64,000 nt of DNA from Amblyomma americanum (taxonomy: Eukaryota > Arthropoda > Arachnida > Ixodida > Ixodidae): the NCBI RefSeq assembly GCF_052857255.1, contig NC_135505.1:50999007-51063006 (forward strand). The letters run 5' to 3'. The notes under the pieces are model-generated. The model did no database searches. It was given only the letters and a program-made list of their open reading frames with translations, and was not told the DNA's origin. Numbering within the stretch: the stretch's first letter is position 1; each line of letters opens with the position of its first letter. Positions 31,950 through 44,099 of this stretch are shown here, one piece after another. The translations under genes and the position numbers were made by a program.

Positions 31950-31954
31950 ATGTC

Positions 31955-32521
31955 CCAGGAGCAAATAGCTCGCTAGACGCTTCAAATGTTACACGCTTCA
32001 AACGGGCATGCAACAAAGTTTGTGTACACTAAGAACAAAGCATCCGCAGCTATATCCTTTACAATATTGCTTTTCGCCCATTTCATTGCCCCCGCTGCTC
32101 ACAGAAGCGACAGTCCCGAAAAAAAATGGCAATTATTTTATAATCGACACCAGTCGCAATCGCTGGAGTGTTGCAAGAACATGCATAAGTAGCAACGAGG
32201 TTTCACTGCCGATGGAATCGGGAGCACGAATGGCGCACGCACACCGCGCGCACAATACACGAAACGTTCCCAAAATACGCCAATAACCGCTCTGTAGCGA
32301 ACGCCGTATTGAATCACTGGCGGGCTAAGAGAGAGCGCGAATGCCCCTCACTGGACAGTGGCGCCCTCCCGACGGCTCCGAACAGTGTCGCAGCAGACGA
32401 AATAGCCCTGCGATCTTTGTCACCGAGTACGTTCAAATAAGTGCGCGCAGCAACAAAAGTTTTACTCCAAATTCCACCATGAGATGTGAGTGAAAGGCGT
32501 CAACGTCAGCCTGCGTGCACA
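31955..32521. other. non-coding spacer
   Basis: Nothing recognised; the right flank of element E. Confidence 0.5.
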
Positions 32522-32525
32522 AGCT

Positions 32526-34240
32526 GTGAGTGAGTGAGTAAAACCTTTATTGAAAAAAAGTGTAGATTCGTGGTCAGTAAGTGAGGTCCAGACCATGTAG
32601 GTCTCGTACCGCACAGGCCCATTCGACAGCCTTGACTTGAGTGCCTCGGTCGTCGCTGACCTTTACTGAAAGCCACGCGTCAGGTGAGGGAGCAGCCATG
32701 AGATCTGGGGGTGGGGGATGTGCTTTACAGTCCCAGATTATGTGGTCTAAAGTAGCTTTTGCACCGCAGAAGCGGCAGATAGGGCTGGAGGTTGTAATAA
32801 ATATGTGCGAGTACACATTTGGGTTGGGGAAAGAGTCGGTTTGTAGTCTTCTTCACGCCACCTGCTGCTCCCTTGACAGGGAGGGGTGCGGCGGCGGGAA
32901 CTGCCTACGTGCGAGTCTAAAATGGGTGGTGTGGTCGTGATAGGAGGTTAGCGCTTCACCGGTTGCCTCCGGGTTCGGACCGTCTACTGGTCGGCCGGCT
33001 TTAACTCGAGCTTGTGCGTTGGCGGCCTCGTTTTCGGGGTTTCCGGCGTGCGCCGGGACCCATACCAGGTCAATGTCTCGGAGCGGGGATGTGTCTTTAA
33101 CATTTTCCAGGATATTTCTGGCCGTGAGTGAGATGCGGCCTTTGGCAAAGTTCGAAATGGCATATTTGGAATCGCTAACGATGGTTGTAGCGTCCGTAAA
33201 GGCAATAGCAGCTGCAATTGCAGCTTCTTCCGCGGTTTCCGCGTTCTTGGTAAATACTGTAGCGGCCATGAGTGTAGTGGCCGGGTCCGGGTCCTGAGGA
33301 TGAGATGCCCCACAGATGTCGAATCTGTGGGGGCTGTCTTAGTAGTTGGCTGCATCGACGTAGATGACGTCTTGAAGACTCTGCAAGCGTCGATGCAGAG
33401 CTCTGGCTCTTGCTTCCCGCCGACCCTGTTGGGTTTGCGGGTTCATGTTCTTGGGTAGACGTAATATGTTTATCTTTTTCGGATATGGCTAGGAACGGGG
33501 CCTGGACGGTCCGCCATAGGCTCCCCTTCGATGCCAAGTCTGTCCAGGATGATTCTGCCCGCTGCAGTGCTGGAGAGGCGAGCCGTCTGTGTTGTTAGGT
33601 GGGCTTCCTTAAGTTCAGAAAAGGTATTGTGTACTCCCAGGGCGAGGAGTTTCTCGTTGGCTGTGAATTTAGGAAGGCCCAACGCCGTTTTGTATGCATG
33701 CCGTATTAGGGTAAAGATCTTTTGTTCTTCTCCTTTCTTGAGATGGAGATATGGGAAGGCATATGTAATTTTGCTGATGACGAATGCTTGAAGGAGTTTG
33801 TATAGGTCGTGCTCCTTCATGCCTCGTCTCTTGTTGGCGATGCGCCTGATCATGCGCGCCACCCGGTGTACTGAGCTTTCGAGTCTCCCCAGTGCTACAG
33901 TGTTGCGGGAGGTGTTGGAGATGTGGAGTCCTAAGACCCGTATGTTCTCCACTTCATCTATGTTCTTGCCTTGGACCTTAATGTTGATGGGGATCCTGTC
34001 TTCAGGTTTCTTGCTCCGCCGTACGATTAGGAGTTCTGATTTTGGTTGGGAACACTCGAGGCCGGCTCTCCTTGCCTCCAACTCAACCGTTTCAGCCGCT
34101 GCTTGGAGAGCTTCTTCAATTTGTCCATCGGAGCCGCGGTTCGTCCAGATAGTTATGTCGTCTGCGTACAGAGTGTGATGGATGTTTTGAATTGCGTTGA
34201 GCCTGTCTGGAAGCTTGATTAAAGCTGTGAGCACGACCAA
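32526..34240 (-). mobile_element. RNase H-bearing LINE F (I/R1-like), 5'-truncated
   Basis: RT C-terminal half, then RNase H and a Cys/His motif, then a 3' end with AATAAAGGTTTTACTCACTCACTCAC on the minus strand (about 32560-32526). The 5' truncation is near 34240. Presence of RNase H downstream of RT places it in the I superfamily; the exact clade is not determined. Confidence 0.9.
32574..33420 (-). pseudogene. RNase H and C-terminal Cys/His region of LINE F
   Basis: Minus strand: VDAANY near 33350 (first Asp, followed by a stop), AEEAAIAAAIAF (Glu), IVSDSKYAISNF (Asp) and VWVPAHAGNPENEAAN (His/Asp region), typical of LINE RNase H. In a shifted frame at 32816-32574 the tail reads CRFCGAKATLDHIIWDC, a Cys/Cys/His/Cys motif, and ends DLHGLDLTY. 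The same module recurs at 45590-46040. Confidence 0.85.
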
Positions 34241-34246
34241 AAACAT
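33470..34246 (-). pseudogene. reverse transcriptase C-terminal half of LINE F
   Basis: Minus strand, 258 codons: ALIKLPDRLNAI, HTLYADDITIW (catalytic YADD at about 34165), CSQPKSELLIV, ENIRVLGLHIS and RRGMKEHDLYKLLQAFV, then the thumb and connection region. Fingers and palm N-terminal to YADD are missing through 5' truncation; the 34246 start is therefore not a real start. Confidence 0.9.
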
Positions 34247-34429
34247 AAACTCGAGCAGTTGAGGAAAGTGCGCCTACGCTGCACGGCAAATGGTACACCG
34301 CGGCTCACTGCTACTCTCTGGTTTGTAAATAAGATCTTTGACGCCGTTGCTAATCTGCGCCCGGAAAAGATGGGCTCCTGATTTTAAAAAACCGTGTTGT
34401 TTCCTCCACACTTTTCTCCCAGGCTGTTG

Positions 34430-36244
34430 TATGAGAATGGCCTCTCCTAAGTTTTCCTTCCTCCATGCTGGAGAAGAACTTCCGGGCCTCGTCGTTTGCC
34501 CGCGTGGTGGCGTCAGAGAGGCATTTGTGCTGCTCGCCTGTAGAGCGCATGGAGTTGTTCCGCGCAAAATTCCTTTGATGCTAGTGCAGTTAGCAGGTCG
34601 ATGCCTGTCACTGGTCGGTGACGAGATATTCGAGGCGTGCCGAATAGGTGACATCCGTGCCAGGCCAGCCGAAACCCATTTAAGCTTAGCGGCTGGGGCG
34701 GCAAATGCAGAGGGAGCTGTGCGTCTCGTGATGCTCTTTGACGGCAGAAAGCGGAGACGTCGTTTCGTCTATATGTTTGACTTGTCAATACCAGTCATTC
34801 TGGGAACGGATTTCCTCTCGAGCGAAGTCATTGTGCTGGACATGCAGGAGAATGGCGATCGCTACAGCCCTCTCGCCCTCCCCCCCTCCCCTCGCCCCTT
34901 CTTACCTTCGAAAGTGCACCCCTTCCCGACTGGCCTGGAAAAAAGGCGCAGGTGTCCACGCCTACGCGACAAAAAGGTAGGGGGCTCCCTCTAGATGCTA
35001 AAGGACGCTGTCCAGTTAGAAGTAATTATTGCGTCTTTCTCAGGACACAGTAGTCAGCGACGAAGGCTTGCGGAAACTTTACTCCCGTTTTCAGATTGCT
35101 TCACGGAGAAACCTGCTTCAGCACGAGACTGAAACCGGTGAAGTGCGCCCTTTAAGGTGTAACCTGAGGCGGTTGAGTGCGCATAAGAAACAGCTTCTCG
35201 ACTGTGCCCTTGACGAAACTATGGCTCGGGGTGCGGCGAGACCATCGCAAAGTCTCTGGACGTCACCAGTGTTTCTAGCCCTGAAGAATGATGCATCAGT
35301 CAGGCTCTTTGTTGATTATCGAAAGCCCTCTCGTTGACGCCCTCGGTTCTGTGCTCTTTCCAGTCGACCGAGAAGGTGATGTACGCGTTTGGGACAACGA
35401 GGCACTTCACAGTCCGAGATGCAACCAGAGGGTGCCTGATGATTGAGGTGGGAGAGGTGACGTCAGAAAACCGCAGAAGAGCTCATCGTGGGCTCTTCGA
35501 ATTTGGTCGATTCCTGTATGGTTCGTTTAATGCCCCGACCTTCACGCGACTAATGGACATCGTACTGGGCGATGCAAGGGTCAACTACGCCATGGCATAC
35601 TTCGCCGATGTTGTGATATTGTAGCAGTCATTCGAGGAGCACCTCATTCTCTCCTCGCAAGAATGAGACGTACCAGTCTAACCATCAACACGAAGACAGT
35701 GCGCTTGGCATCTAGGAGAGTGAACCTCTTTGGCATTGTCGTGGTTGATGGCACATTAAGACCAACTGAATATAGCTTCCAGGCAATTCTGAGGTACTCC
35801 TGCTCGATGGATGTGAAGAGCTTGCAGAGGTTTCCTGGATGTTTTCGTTCTAGAGGCAATTAATCTCGCTCTGTTCGGAGCTTGCAAGGCCCCTCAATGT
35901 TCTGTTGCGTAAAGGCTCGAAGTGGGCATTAGGGAAGGAAAAAAGTGACGAATTTATTCCCTTGCCTCGCGCAATAGCGAACGCCTCGAGTTTGCGCCTC
36001 CCCGACTTGAACGAGCAGTTTGTCTTGCAAACAGATGCTAGTGCCTACGTGGCTGGACAAGTTTCTTTTTTCAAGAACGCGAGGACAAGCTGCGCCCTGC
36101 CGCATTCGCTCAAGCCGCACGCTCACATCGGCGGAGCAGAATTACTGCGTGACAGAAAAGGAATGCCTAGCGATCATGCTCGCATTGTCAAAGTTCGACA
36201 TGTACCTAGACGGAGCGGTCTTCACCGTGCAGACAGATCACTAG
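34430..36244 (+). mobile_element. pol: Ty3/gypsy fragment G (protease, RT, RNase H), heavily decayed
   Basis: Plus strand: LSLVGDEIFEAC and PVILGTDFLSSEVIVLD (protease, active-site triad lost, about 34600-34850). RT N-terminus KLYSRFQIASRRN, ARPSQSLWTSPVFLA and RLFVDYRKPSR at 35029-35337; RT middle FGRFLYGSFNAPTFTRLMD and MAYFADVVIL at 35500-35624, with Phe-Ala-Asp-Asp reduced to FAD. RNase [22 protein letters not shown] and VQTDH at 36130-36244. Many stops and shifts. No LTRs found. Confidence 0.85.
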
Positions 36245-37186
36245 GAACTCATAGAGAAAGGAATTCATAAAGAGGGGACACTCCCATAGGGCCCACCGAC
36301 CCAACTCACTGTAGCGCAGCAAGTGGCTGGCTGAGGGCACTTGTGATTTCGGTTTCAGGCGCGCGTAGTTTGAATGCTAGCATGAGGTGCGATGTGCCGC
36401 GCTCAGCCGCTCACGTGGTGCTCTATTTCTGTTCAGTATGTCTCCTGTGATCTAGTTTCACTCCATAAAAATGAAAAAAAAATAACTTCCGCGCACTCTT
36501 TACCGATCGTCAACGCAGCTGCACCATGGCCTTCGTCACACAGTGCCAATCCAGAAAAGCCACCACGTGCTTTGTGAAATGAACGTTTAGTTCGCTTCAA
36601 TATAAACCCGAAACCTATACAGGAGCCGTCACCATCTGACATATAGCTAAGCTCATTCTATGCTTCATGTGCGTCCCATGTTGCTGAAACACGCCTCACA
36701 GCACTGGCTATCGCTACCACCGTGCACCGACAGCTTAAAAACATAAATTAAGAGCAAGTGTCACTCTGATAAAGCTTCCACAATAACTGTGCGAACAGGC
36801 GAAACACGCGAAAGCGGCTAAGTTGCGAGCAAGCAAAACATGCTTTTAGGAACCCCGTATGCGCAACATTTATGCACCGCACACAATAGTACAAGATATC
36901 TCCCAATGATTTACAACCATTCCTTTGTTCCCCGACATTATTCTCCGCCCCCCCCCCCCCCCCAGAACCTGTTAAATTCTATTCCGCGGCAAACTGTGCG
37001 TTTTGTTCGAGAAATGTTTGGCACCATGACGGCTACCCCACGGGGGCCTCACAACCAGTCGCAAACAGTGTGCTGGAGCACTGAAAACATACGCGCGGAT
37101 GCAATTTGTTAGTCTTCAGAAGCGTGGAAAACAATTTTTGGCGCACCATATTCTTGTTTACATAAGTGTTTACTTTTTACTCCTGG
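36245..37186. other. non-coding, with a C16 homopolymer at 36948-36963
   Basis: No gene recognised. The poly-C run follows TTATTCTCCG. A second long C run, C15, is at 43222-43236. Confidence 0.5.
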
Positions 37187-37659
37187 TCAAGGGCATCCGC
37201 AGAATTTTTCGCAGGGTGGCAGGGGGCGTTGGATGGCGCTGGAGGGGAGGGGGGGCAGCGTTATGTCTGCAGCAAAAAGGCACTATTTGCAGAGGAAATT
37301 TATTATTTTTTATATAAAAAAAATTAAAATACACACAAGAAAGAAAAATTACAAAACAGCCAATTAATGCGTAGTTTATTAACGAAAGGACAATTAACAT
37401 TAATCAAAAAAGCAAAAAGATCGATGTTATCACTTCGCGGAAAAGAGTGCTCAGTCTGGGTGCATGCGGGTTCTCTAGTCACCCGAATTGCTGACCAGCC
37501 CACAGCACAATCTGTTCACAAACACACCACTACAGTCACTCAGTAAGTCTTCCTTGAACAGCAACTGCAGACGCCTTGGCTTTTTCTAGACGAATTGCGT
37601 GACGACACGGGTGATAAAGTCATTTTTGTGATTCATTACACGCTCTCGGTGCACACTCA

Positions 37660-38020
37660 TCATAAAAAGGCCGTCCAGCCTTTCGTTTGTCTTCGCTGAT
37701 CATAGCCAGGTTTTACTCTCCTCGTCGTACTGGAGGAGCATTCCACCGTACAGGTAGTAACTGGCAAAGCCAGAGCCACCTCAATGGCTTTTGCAACACC
37801 AGGGAAAAATGTCTTGGCCTGATGTAGAAGGTCGCACTCGCTTATTTCTGATGGGTAACCAGTTTTGTTGCACCACATCTCGTACCAAGAGATGGCATCT
37901 TCCTTGAAGTTGTCGATGACGTAAAAGCATTGGAGTTCTTCGGCGAGGGCAGCGAACTATGCACGGCTCAAGTTCTTCATTTTTATGGATGCAGCTGGAG
38001 AAGTTTAAAGCTCCTTTCAT
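37660..38020 (-). pseudogene. hAT C-terminal dimerisation domain
   Basis: Minus strand: QAKTFFPGVAKAIEVALALP, TTCTVECSSSTTRRVK, the hAT dimerisation signature (family form has Ser-x-x-Arg in ERSFSTLRR; the Arg is lost here, reading ECSSSTTRR). Preceded in another frame by the region 38020-37781. Needed for transposase oligomerisation in active copies. Confidence 0.8.
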
Positions 38021-38274
38021 TGCTTTCAGAAAAGCGGGGAGCTAAAGAAGCAGTGAGTCAGACTACGGCACGTATATTGCTTCAATGTAGTATTCCTTCG
38101 ATGACTGTATCCCGTAGTTGTCTCGGCGGGCCTGACAAGAGACTTGTCTTGGTACAGATATAACCACATTTAAGTGCTTTGGTGCCTCCCTTAGGTTCGA
38201 AAGAATCAGCCCGGCATTCGTCAAAGGCTTCAAGATTGCAGCGACGTTGCAAGCGAAGCTTAATTGCTCCAGTT

Positions 38275-38802
38275 TTACAAATCACAAGAACTGCTCTCGA
38301 ACACACACTTCGTTCTCGACTTGTCAATACAGCAAACGCATACAGACATCTGCTCTTTTCTTGAAATATCTGCAGTTTCGCCAGCAAGAACGAAAAACGC
38401 AAACGCTGCGTTAGCTTCGGCAACTATCTGCTCTCTCAGGATGTCGCCAGAGATTTTGATGATCTCGTTCTGGACGCGAACAGAAGTGTACTTAGCATTG
38501 CCAGCAGAAGAAGCGAAGTGCTCCTTAAGTCCAGTATCTCCAGCTTCTACCCGTAATTCAAGGAGATCATTGAAGACTCCACTATGGGACTGCTTGCCGC
38601 GAATTGGCAAGTCATGCATCGCGCAAAAGGCAATGGTTGAAAATACTCGAAATAGTTTCTCACGATTCCTTTCAACTAGTTTGTGCAGTGCTCTGTTCTT
38701 CTGCTGTTCAACGAGTAGCTGCTTGCCTTTCATCACATCCATAAAGTTCTGTGAGGCCGTCATTGCCTCCTGGTGCCATTGGGACTTTACGTGACCCTTC
38801 AC
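38275..38802 (-). pseudogene. hAT transposase DUF4371 domain
   Basis: Minus strand, 175 codons: FSTIAFCAMHDLPIRG, ELRVEAGDTGLKEHF, NAKYTSVRVQNEIIKISGDIL and FFVLAGETADISRKEQMSV, the conserved blocks of DUF4371 (catalytic core region of ZMYM1-like hAT proteins; the ET-D-IS motif carries a core Asp, here GETADIS). Open to a stop at 38275; the next 250 bases are scrambled relative to the family. Confidence 0.8.
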
Positions 38803-39459
38803 GCCTCGTGCATTTGTCTGTAGTTACTGAAGGCGCGCACGATAAAACGACCTTGAGTACCCCGGTGAACACGAGGAGGAAAAGTGACGCAAAAACGACA
38901 AAAAGTGCCTTTCGCTATCGCTAAGCACGCAAGCCAAGTGACGTAATCTCCCCGCCACTGGGGGCGAAAATGCCTGATTCCAGGTGTTGCAACATTCTTA
39001 ACGTCGTATGTAACGTGTTGCGACCATGACTTAGTAAGAATACGTGACTTCAAAAAGTCCGGGATGCCGGTGAGTTTAGCTTTGCCTTGATACACTCCTG
39101 ATGACATATTCTCAGGGCAATTTAGTTGCTTTCTTGGTGTTGTCTCCGGACTTCAATCCCAAGCAAGGAGGAAGGGAATCGTCTTATCTTACTGCGTGAC
39201 TGGAGCTCGCTGTTTGTGGAGTTCCTTCCATGGAGTCGACGGCATCGGTTACTGTCCGGTGATGGAAGTTTGCATCGCTTCGACCAAATCCAGACTCCAT
39301 TCCTAAGAAACGCGAAAGCGAATCATCGCGGCCTGCTGCTTCACTTGATCTCACTGTTGGCGGTGTCCCTTCCATGAAGTCGACATCAGGCTCAGCTACT
39401 GTCCGGTGATGAAAGATTACATCACACTGGTCAAATTCTACACCGTTCTCACATGTCAC
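38799..39459 (-). pseudogene. hAT transposase N-terminal region with internal repeat
   Basis: Minus strand: a 39459-39184 open part holds two copies of a ~38-residue unit (FHHRTV...MEGTP...SS). Then, in another frame, 39107-38799: LTGIPDFLKSRILTKSWSQH and WLACLAIAKGTFCRFCVTF, the Cys-x-x-Cys region of the TTF-type zinc finger that precedes the DUF4371 domain in ZMYM1-like hAT transposases. Binds the transposon ends in active relatives. Confidence 0.65.
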
Positions 39460-39997
39460 ACCAGAATCTTAAGGGGCGCAGTTCGATAACGCTTCGTCAG
39501 ACAACCGCTAACGTTTGAAGAAGCGTCGGATGTCTATTTTTTGGGACCGCGCAAGACAAAGCTGGCTATCGAGTTCCACGTGGTTGATAGTGTTAGAAAA
39601 TATATGCACATTGATTGGAAAAACAGTTCAACGCGTGCGTTGAAAACAAGAAATGGCTATACATAAAAAATTATTAACAGGATAACTGCGCGTTCGCCGC
39701 TTACACACCTCCCTCGATCATGCTTGCGCATCCGCATAGTCGAGCAACCGCACATACACTGCTCGCCGCTCGTCGCTCTCTCATCCGCTGTCTCGGTTGT
39801 TCTCAGCTCCGTTGACAACCGGGAACTTAACAACACCGAAGCACAAAAACACAGAGGTGCGCACACGTGCAAGGGCTTACTTGCCGCAATGTCCCCAAGT
39901 GGGCACTTTGGGGGTGAAAGGAACGGCGCACTGCTTCCAAGGGGAAGGGGAACTCGCCACTCGGGTCGTAAAATTTGTTTTGTGTGTTGTTATGGGT
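39460..39997. other. non-coding spacer
   Basis: Nothing recognised; possible unplaced right end of the hAT element. Confidence 0.45.
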
Positions 39998-40252
39998 TTT
40001 AGAGTCTCAAAACGACTTAGGCTATGAGGGACCCAAAACGACTTAGGCTGTGAGGGACGCAGTAGTAGAGAGCTCAGGGTAATGTCGACCACCTGGCTCT
40101 CTTTACCGTGCACTGATATGGCACAGTACATGGGCGCCTTCTGCGTTTCGCCTCCATCGAAACGCGGCCGCATCGCCCGGGATCGAAACCGCGTACTCGG
40201 GCTCAGCAGTCGAGAGCACTACCCGGTGAACCACCGTGCCGAGGCTCCGGTC
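39998..40252 (-). mobile_element. tRNA-derived SINE, minus strand, with internal duplication
   Basis: On the minus strand: GGTTCACCGGGTAGTGCTC-type A box region, CGGTTTCGATCCC (B box) and the shared body. A 25-base unit with CAAAACGACTTAGGCT is present twice in tandem at 40008-40057, where the other SINEs have one copy. Confidence 0.8.
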
Positions 40253-43200
40253 ACAAAATGTAAAGGAGGCACTCAGAGAAACAAACATATACGTACGGAA
40301 AGGGCGCCATGTAAAGGGCGCTCGATTGCAATAGCATTCATACGAGGTGGATGGGCTGCGGGTCACACCGAACATCAGAATGATGGCAGTAACGTTAAAT
40401 GCCGCATTGGAATGTTACCCTAATATTGAACATTATTAAATAACATTGTGTTATAAAGAAAGCATTAGTTCAACCTTTAGAGGAAACAATACTTTTCTAT
40501 AGTGATTTTTAATGTTTATATATTGTTAAAATGTACTATACAATGTTGTGCGTTGTGCCAAAACATTACTTTATTGCTCCAAATCAACATTGTATCATTA
40601 TAGTCGTATCAAATTTATTACAATGTTGGAATCATAAATATAAACAAAAGTGCAATATGTTTGTCCTAGGCCTTTTATCACTGTTCCTTCAGTAAATATG
40701 ATATTCGACTAGCTGTACGTTTGAACTAAATATCTCATATAGTGCCTGCCATGCATTCTATGCACAGCTCCAATATTTCGTTAGGAAGTTTTCTTTATTA
40801 CCAATTCGTCACTATTAGTTACCAGCCACTGGTTGGTAGCGGCCGGGTGTATAGGCTTGACACGATAGTAGCCGTTCGGAGGCGAATGTAGGATTTTCAT
40901 GCCTTGCTGTGTGTAGAGCTCAGGTGCCGCCCCCGTAGTTCGTCTTTGAAAAGTGTCAACTTCTGTACCGTCACAACTGGTGGACCCGCATACTCGTGGG
41001 AATTTGCTTTAACATGTTCGAGAATGTTGCATTTACTTTTTATTGATTTTTATGTAGCGCTATAAAATCAATAAATATATAAGATTGCAAAACATTAGCA
41101 AAATTGCATCAAGAACTAAAGCAAAAAAGTAATTGTTATCATGTTTCGGTCCTACATGGAATCAATATCAGTGGATATGGTGGAAATATGTGGTGGGCAG
41201 TAGATTACAGTTTTTTATTTTGCGGTAGCAATTGCCTCATCTAGCTTGGAATATGTTTTTCCTTCCTTTCCAAGTTTTATTATGTATGACGCCTACCCCG
41301 AAGAAGATAGAGCGGCGCCACTTTGCCGGAGACGGGCCTGCTAAGGATCCACCCGAAGTGTTTCTCATTGTACAAAGATGCACGTGCTGGGAAACACGTG
41401 GCCGTGTCGGCTCCTCTTGTGGGAAGATGGTCGGAATAATTTACTCGCTGCCGCTGCTATGGCGAGGCCTATCCCGCTGGAGGGGTACTCAGCCAAATGC
41501 ACATTCAAAATGGTCGCCGGTCCGGTGGCCGGCATGCGAACGTATCCTGATTACAGCTAGTGATGAAGGCAAAAACAAGATGCCTTGTTCACTGTCTGCC
41601 TCCGTGTCGCTATCTCTCTAGAGATAAAAGAAACAGACACCCATCTCAAGACTTCTCGAAACACATGCTCGCCGGTGCCGCTGTATGTCTGCTACAGGTC
41701 ACCCCTCAACGGAGCTAACTATGGCGTCGTTTGAAAACGGCGGAACGACGCGTGCTGGAGCGTGGAAGCGGGGCTGTTTTTACGCTTTTGGCTGAATGCA
41801 CCGCCGCCCCGGCGTGCGGCGCTTTCCCTTACGTTTTCGCTATTGACGCAGCCATCACTCACGGTTCAAGTGAAGAGAGGAGGCGCGTCGTAGTAGCACT
41901 CAATGCGAGGATGACGGTGGCGATTTGTGTGTGTGTGGGGGGTGGGGGGGGAAGAGAAGGCTCCCGATAGGAGAGGGCTCAAACGCCTTTTCAGAAAAGG
42001 GGGATCTTGTATTTGGTCCCGATGTACGAACATACAGCCATACTGCACCCTGTATTTTTTTTTACGTTGCTTTGTGTTATTGGCCGGGCACTGGGTTTGA
42101 GGCTGTAGTGAGGCGGCAGCTTGAAAAGCAGGATCTGCCTGTTTTCGGTGCCCTAGGTTCTTTGTAAAGTAGCTGACTCGCTGGTCACTAAGAGCGTCCT
42201 GACGTTTTCCAGCGCCCGTTCTCGAAGAGTGTCGGGTATGTTTTATTCCCGTCATTTCCCCTCTTTTGCCGTTTCCTATGCTTTTGCTTGTTCTCTCCGA
42301 AGCCTAGCTGCGGCGTTCCTTTATACCTGCTTTCATTACAGTACGGAAAAAAGCGCGTGGGCCTCCATTTTTGGTGTTTCTCACGAACGCTTTCTTTATA
42401 TGAGAAAAAACATTGCTTCCTTCCTTTCTCTCCGGCAAATCATACCGCAGACGCACTGCAGCCGTTTTCATGGGAGTGTGGCTCTCTGGGTGTTTACACT
42501 GTATAAATTGGTCCAAAGCGCTTGACAATCGCTTTCATATCCAGAAAATGTAGCAAAGGATAGACTCCTACGATTTACACTCTACCATTAATAAAAAAGC
42601 TTATTTATTTGATCACCTTATATTTATAGGTAGCCATACACAACATTTAATTGCGGTTGCATTTATCTGGGACCAAAATTATTATGCGGTTTCATCTTAA
42701 GTTGAAATGGATCGCATAATGACACTACTGGCCTCGGCTTTCAATGCACTACAAGCGTACAAGCGTTTTGAGGGGCGTGTTTATATAGGCTTGGATTGGG
42801 TGAGGGGTGGTCGAAATTTCCACATTTCGGCAAGGAGTGTCTACAAGCGAATGTGACGCCACTGAAAGGTGTCACACTTTTCTTACTAATTGTGGCGGTC
42901 TAGGCTTTTTCCGGAATGTTGCCGGCAATTTAAGCGAAGGCGGAAGTTTTCGCGATAATTCTGCGTAGATCTTGAAGTTCAAATAGAAAACCTCAAGCGT
43001 TCCTCTCAGAATTGTTCGCCATCTTCAGCTTGTCATTCTTTCACTGCAGTGTCACCAACAGCAAGATTACGCCATAGTGTACAGAGTGCAAAGTTTGCTC
43101 GCAAGCCTGAATGGCACTTCTACGGATATAAGGAAGCTGAGTGTGCTAAACAACTTTTTGGCTCACGCGAAAAGAAATTTTGTCGATATTTCCAGGGGGG

Positions 43201-43440
43201 TGCAGCCGCCCCCTCTTGCTTCCCCCCCCCCCCCCCTAATGAAAGGCGTTGAATCAGATGGATGCCTCCCAGATGCTCTCTAATGTCTCGAGCCTTTAAG
43301 ATTCCTAAACAATTATCAAGTCTTTAACCAAGATCTTCACCTCTCATCAGCGAAACAAGCAACAACACCGCGCTAAAGGCTTTCGCCTCACCGCATTTAA
43401 GGCCAACAACGTGCCCCTGAAGCTTTGCGCCGGCCGGCGT
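40253..43440. other. non-coding; no gene recognised
   Basis: Short open stretches only, the longest 129 codons at 41232-41621 (plus) and 41866-42255 (minus), without recognisable motifs. Contains AT-rich 40430-41230, a (TG)n/G-run at 41925-41950 and a C15 run at 43222-43236 next to GGGGGGTGCAGCCGCCCCC, a G/C-rich palindrome like the subterminal parts of hAT ends. Confidence 0.45.
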
Positions 43441-43720
43441 GCTCGACGAAACTGCTTGAAATGCAGCGTAGCTTGGAAAAAACTACACATTTCTCACCTT
43501 GACACTGTCGAAAACAGCTTGAGTGTCACGAACCACGCAAGAGCAGCCAGAAGGCTACGAAGTGTGGGTGCCTCTGCACGAACTGCATAATTCAAAGTGC
43601 TCATCGGCCGGCGTGGTCAGCATAAACGGCTTGAAGTACAGAGTAGTTGGCAAAAAACAGTTCTCACCTTGGCGTGGGAAGATACCGCACAAGTTCTGCG
43701 CTGAAGACCAAGGCAGACGG
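43441..43720. repeat. diverged ~180-bp tandem pair
   Basis: GCCGGCGTG..., GGCTTGAA, GTAGTTGG, AAAAAAC and TTCTCACCTTG occur in this order at about 43433-43502 and again at 43607-43671. Confidence 0.6.
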
Positions 43721-44099
43721 AAAAACGCAGTCTGCGCGCTAAGAAAGACGCTACACACTGACAGGCGCAGCCGCGTAGACGACCGTCCCGTGGTTCCGTT
43801 CTGCCTCGTCTGCTTCCAAGCCGCCCGCGCACGCTTCACTAAAGAGAGGAGTCACCTCGCGTCAACCGAAGCTATAGATTCAGGAAAGCTACCTAAATGC
43901 TATCCGTATTTGTTCTCCAACAAATCGCATATTATATTACGAGAGAAGGGGATCCTTTTTGGAGACCGAGTTGTGCAGGGCTTAAAACGTTCGATAGCGG
44001 GAGAACTTGCAACACAGCTTACTCCTGAGAATTCATTCCACTGCGGAAGCGACAGCAGTTAAACTTGGGGCAGAAATGGATGAACAAGGTTTGGTAAAT

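Larger units (their letters stand above)
37187..39459 (-). mobile_element. hAT-superfamily DNA transposon (DUF4371/ZMYM-like), decayed
   Basis: Transposase pieces on the minus strand from 39459 to 37660. The likely left end is at 37187-37240, CAAGGGCATCCGCAGAATTTTT followed by G-rich sequence, the CAGGGGCG-AATTTTT-G-run style of hAT termini. I could not find the matching inverted terminus to the right, so the right end is open. Confidence 0.75.

Noticed and set aside
41232..41621. Host exon candidate around 41232-41621
   Set aside because: No splice-site-bounded conserved block and no recognisable domain.
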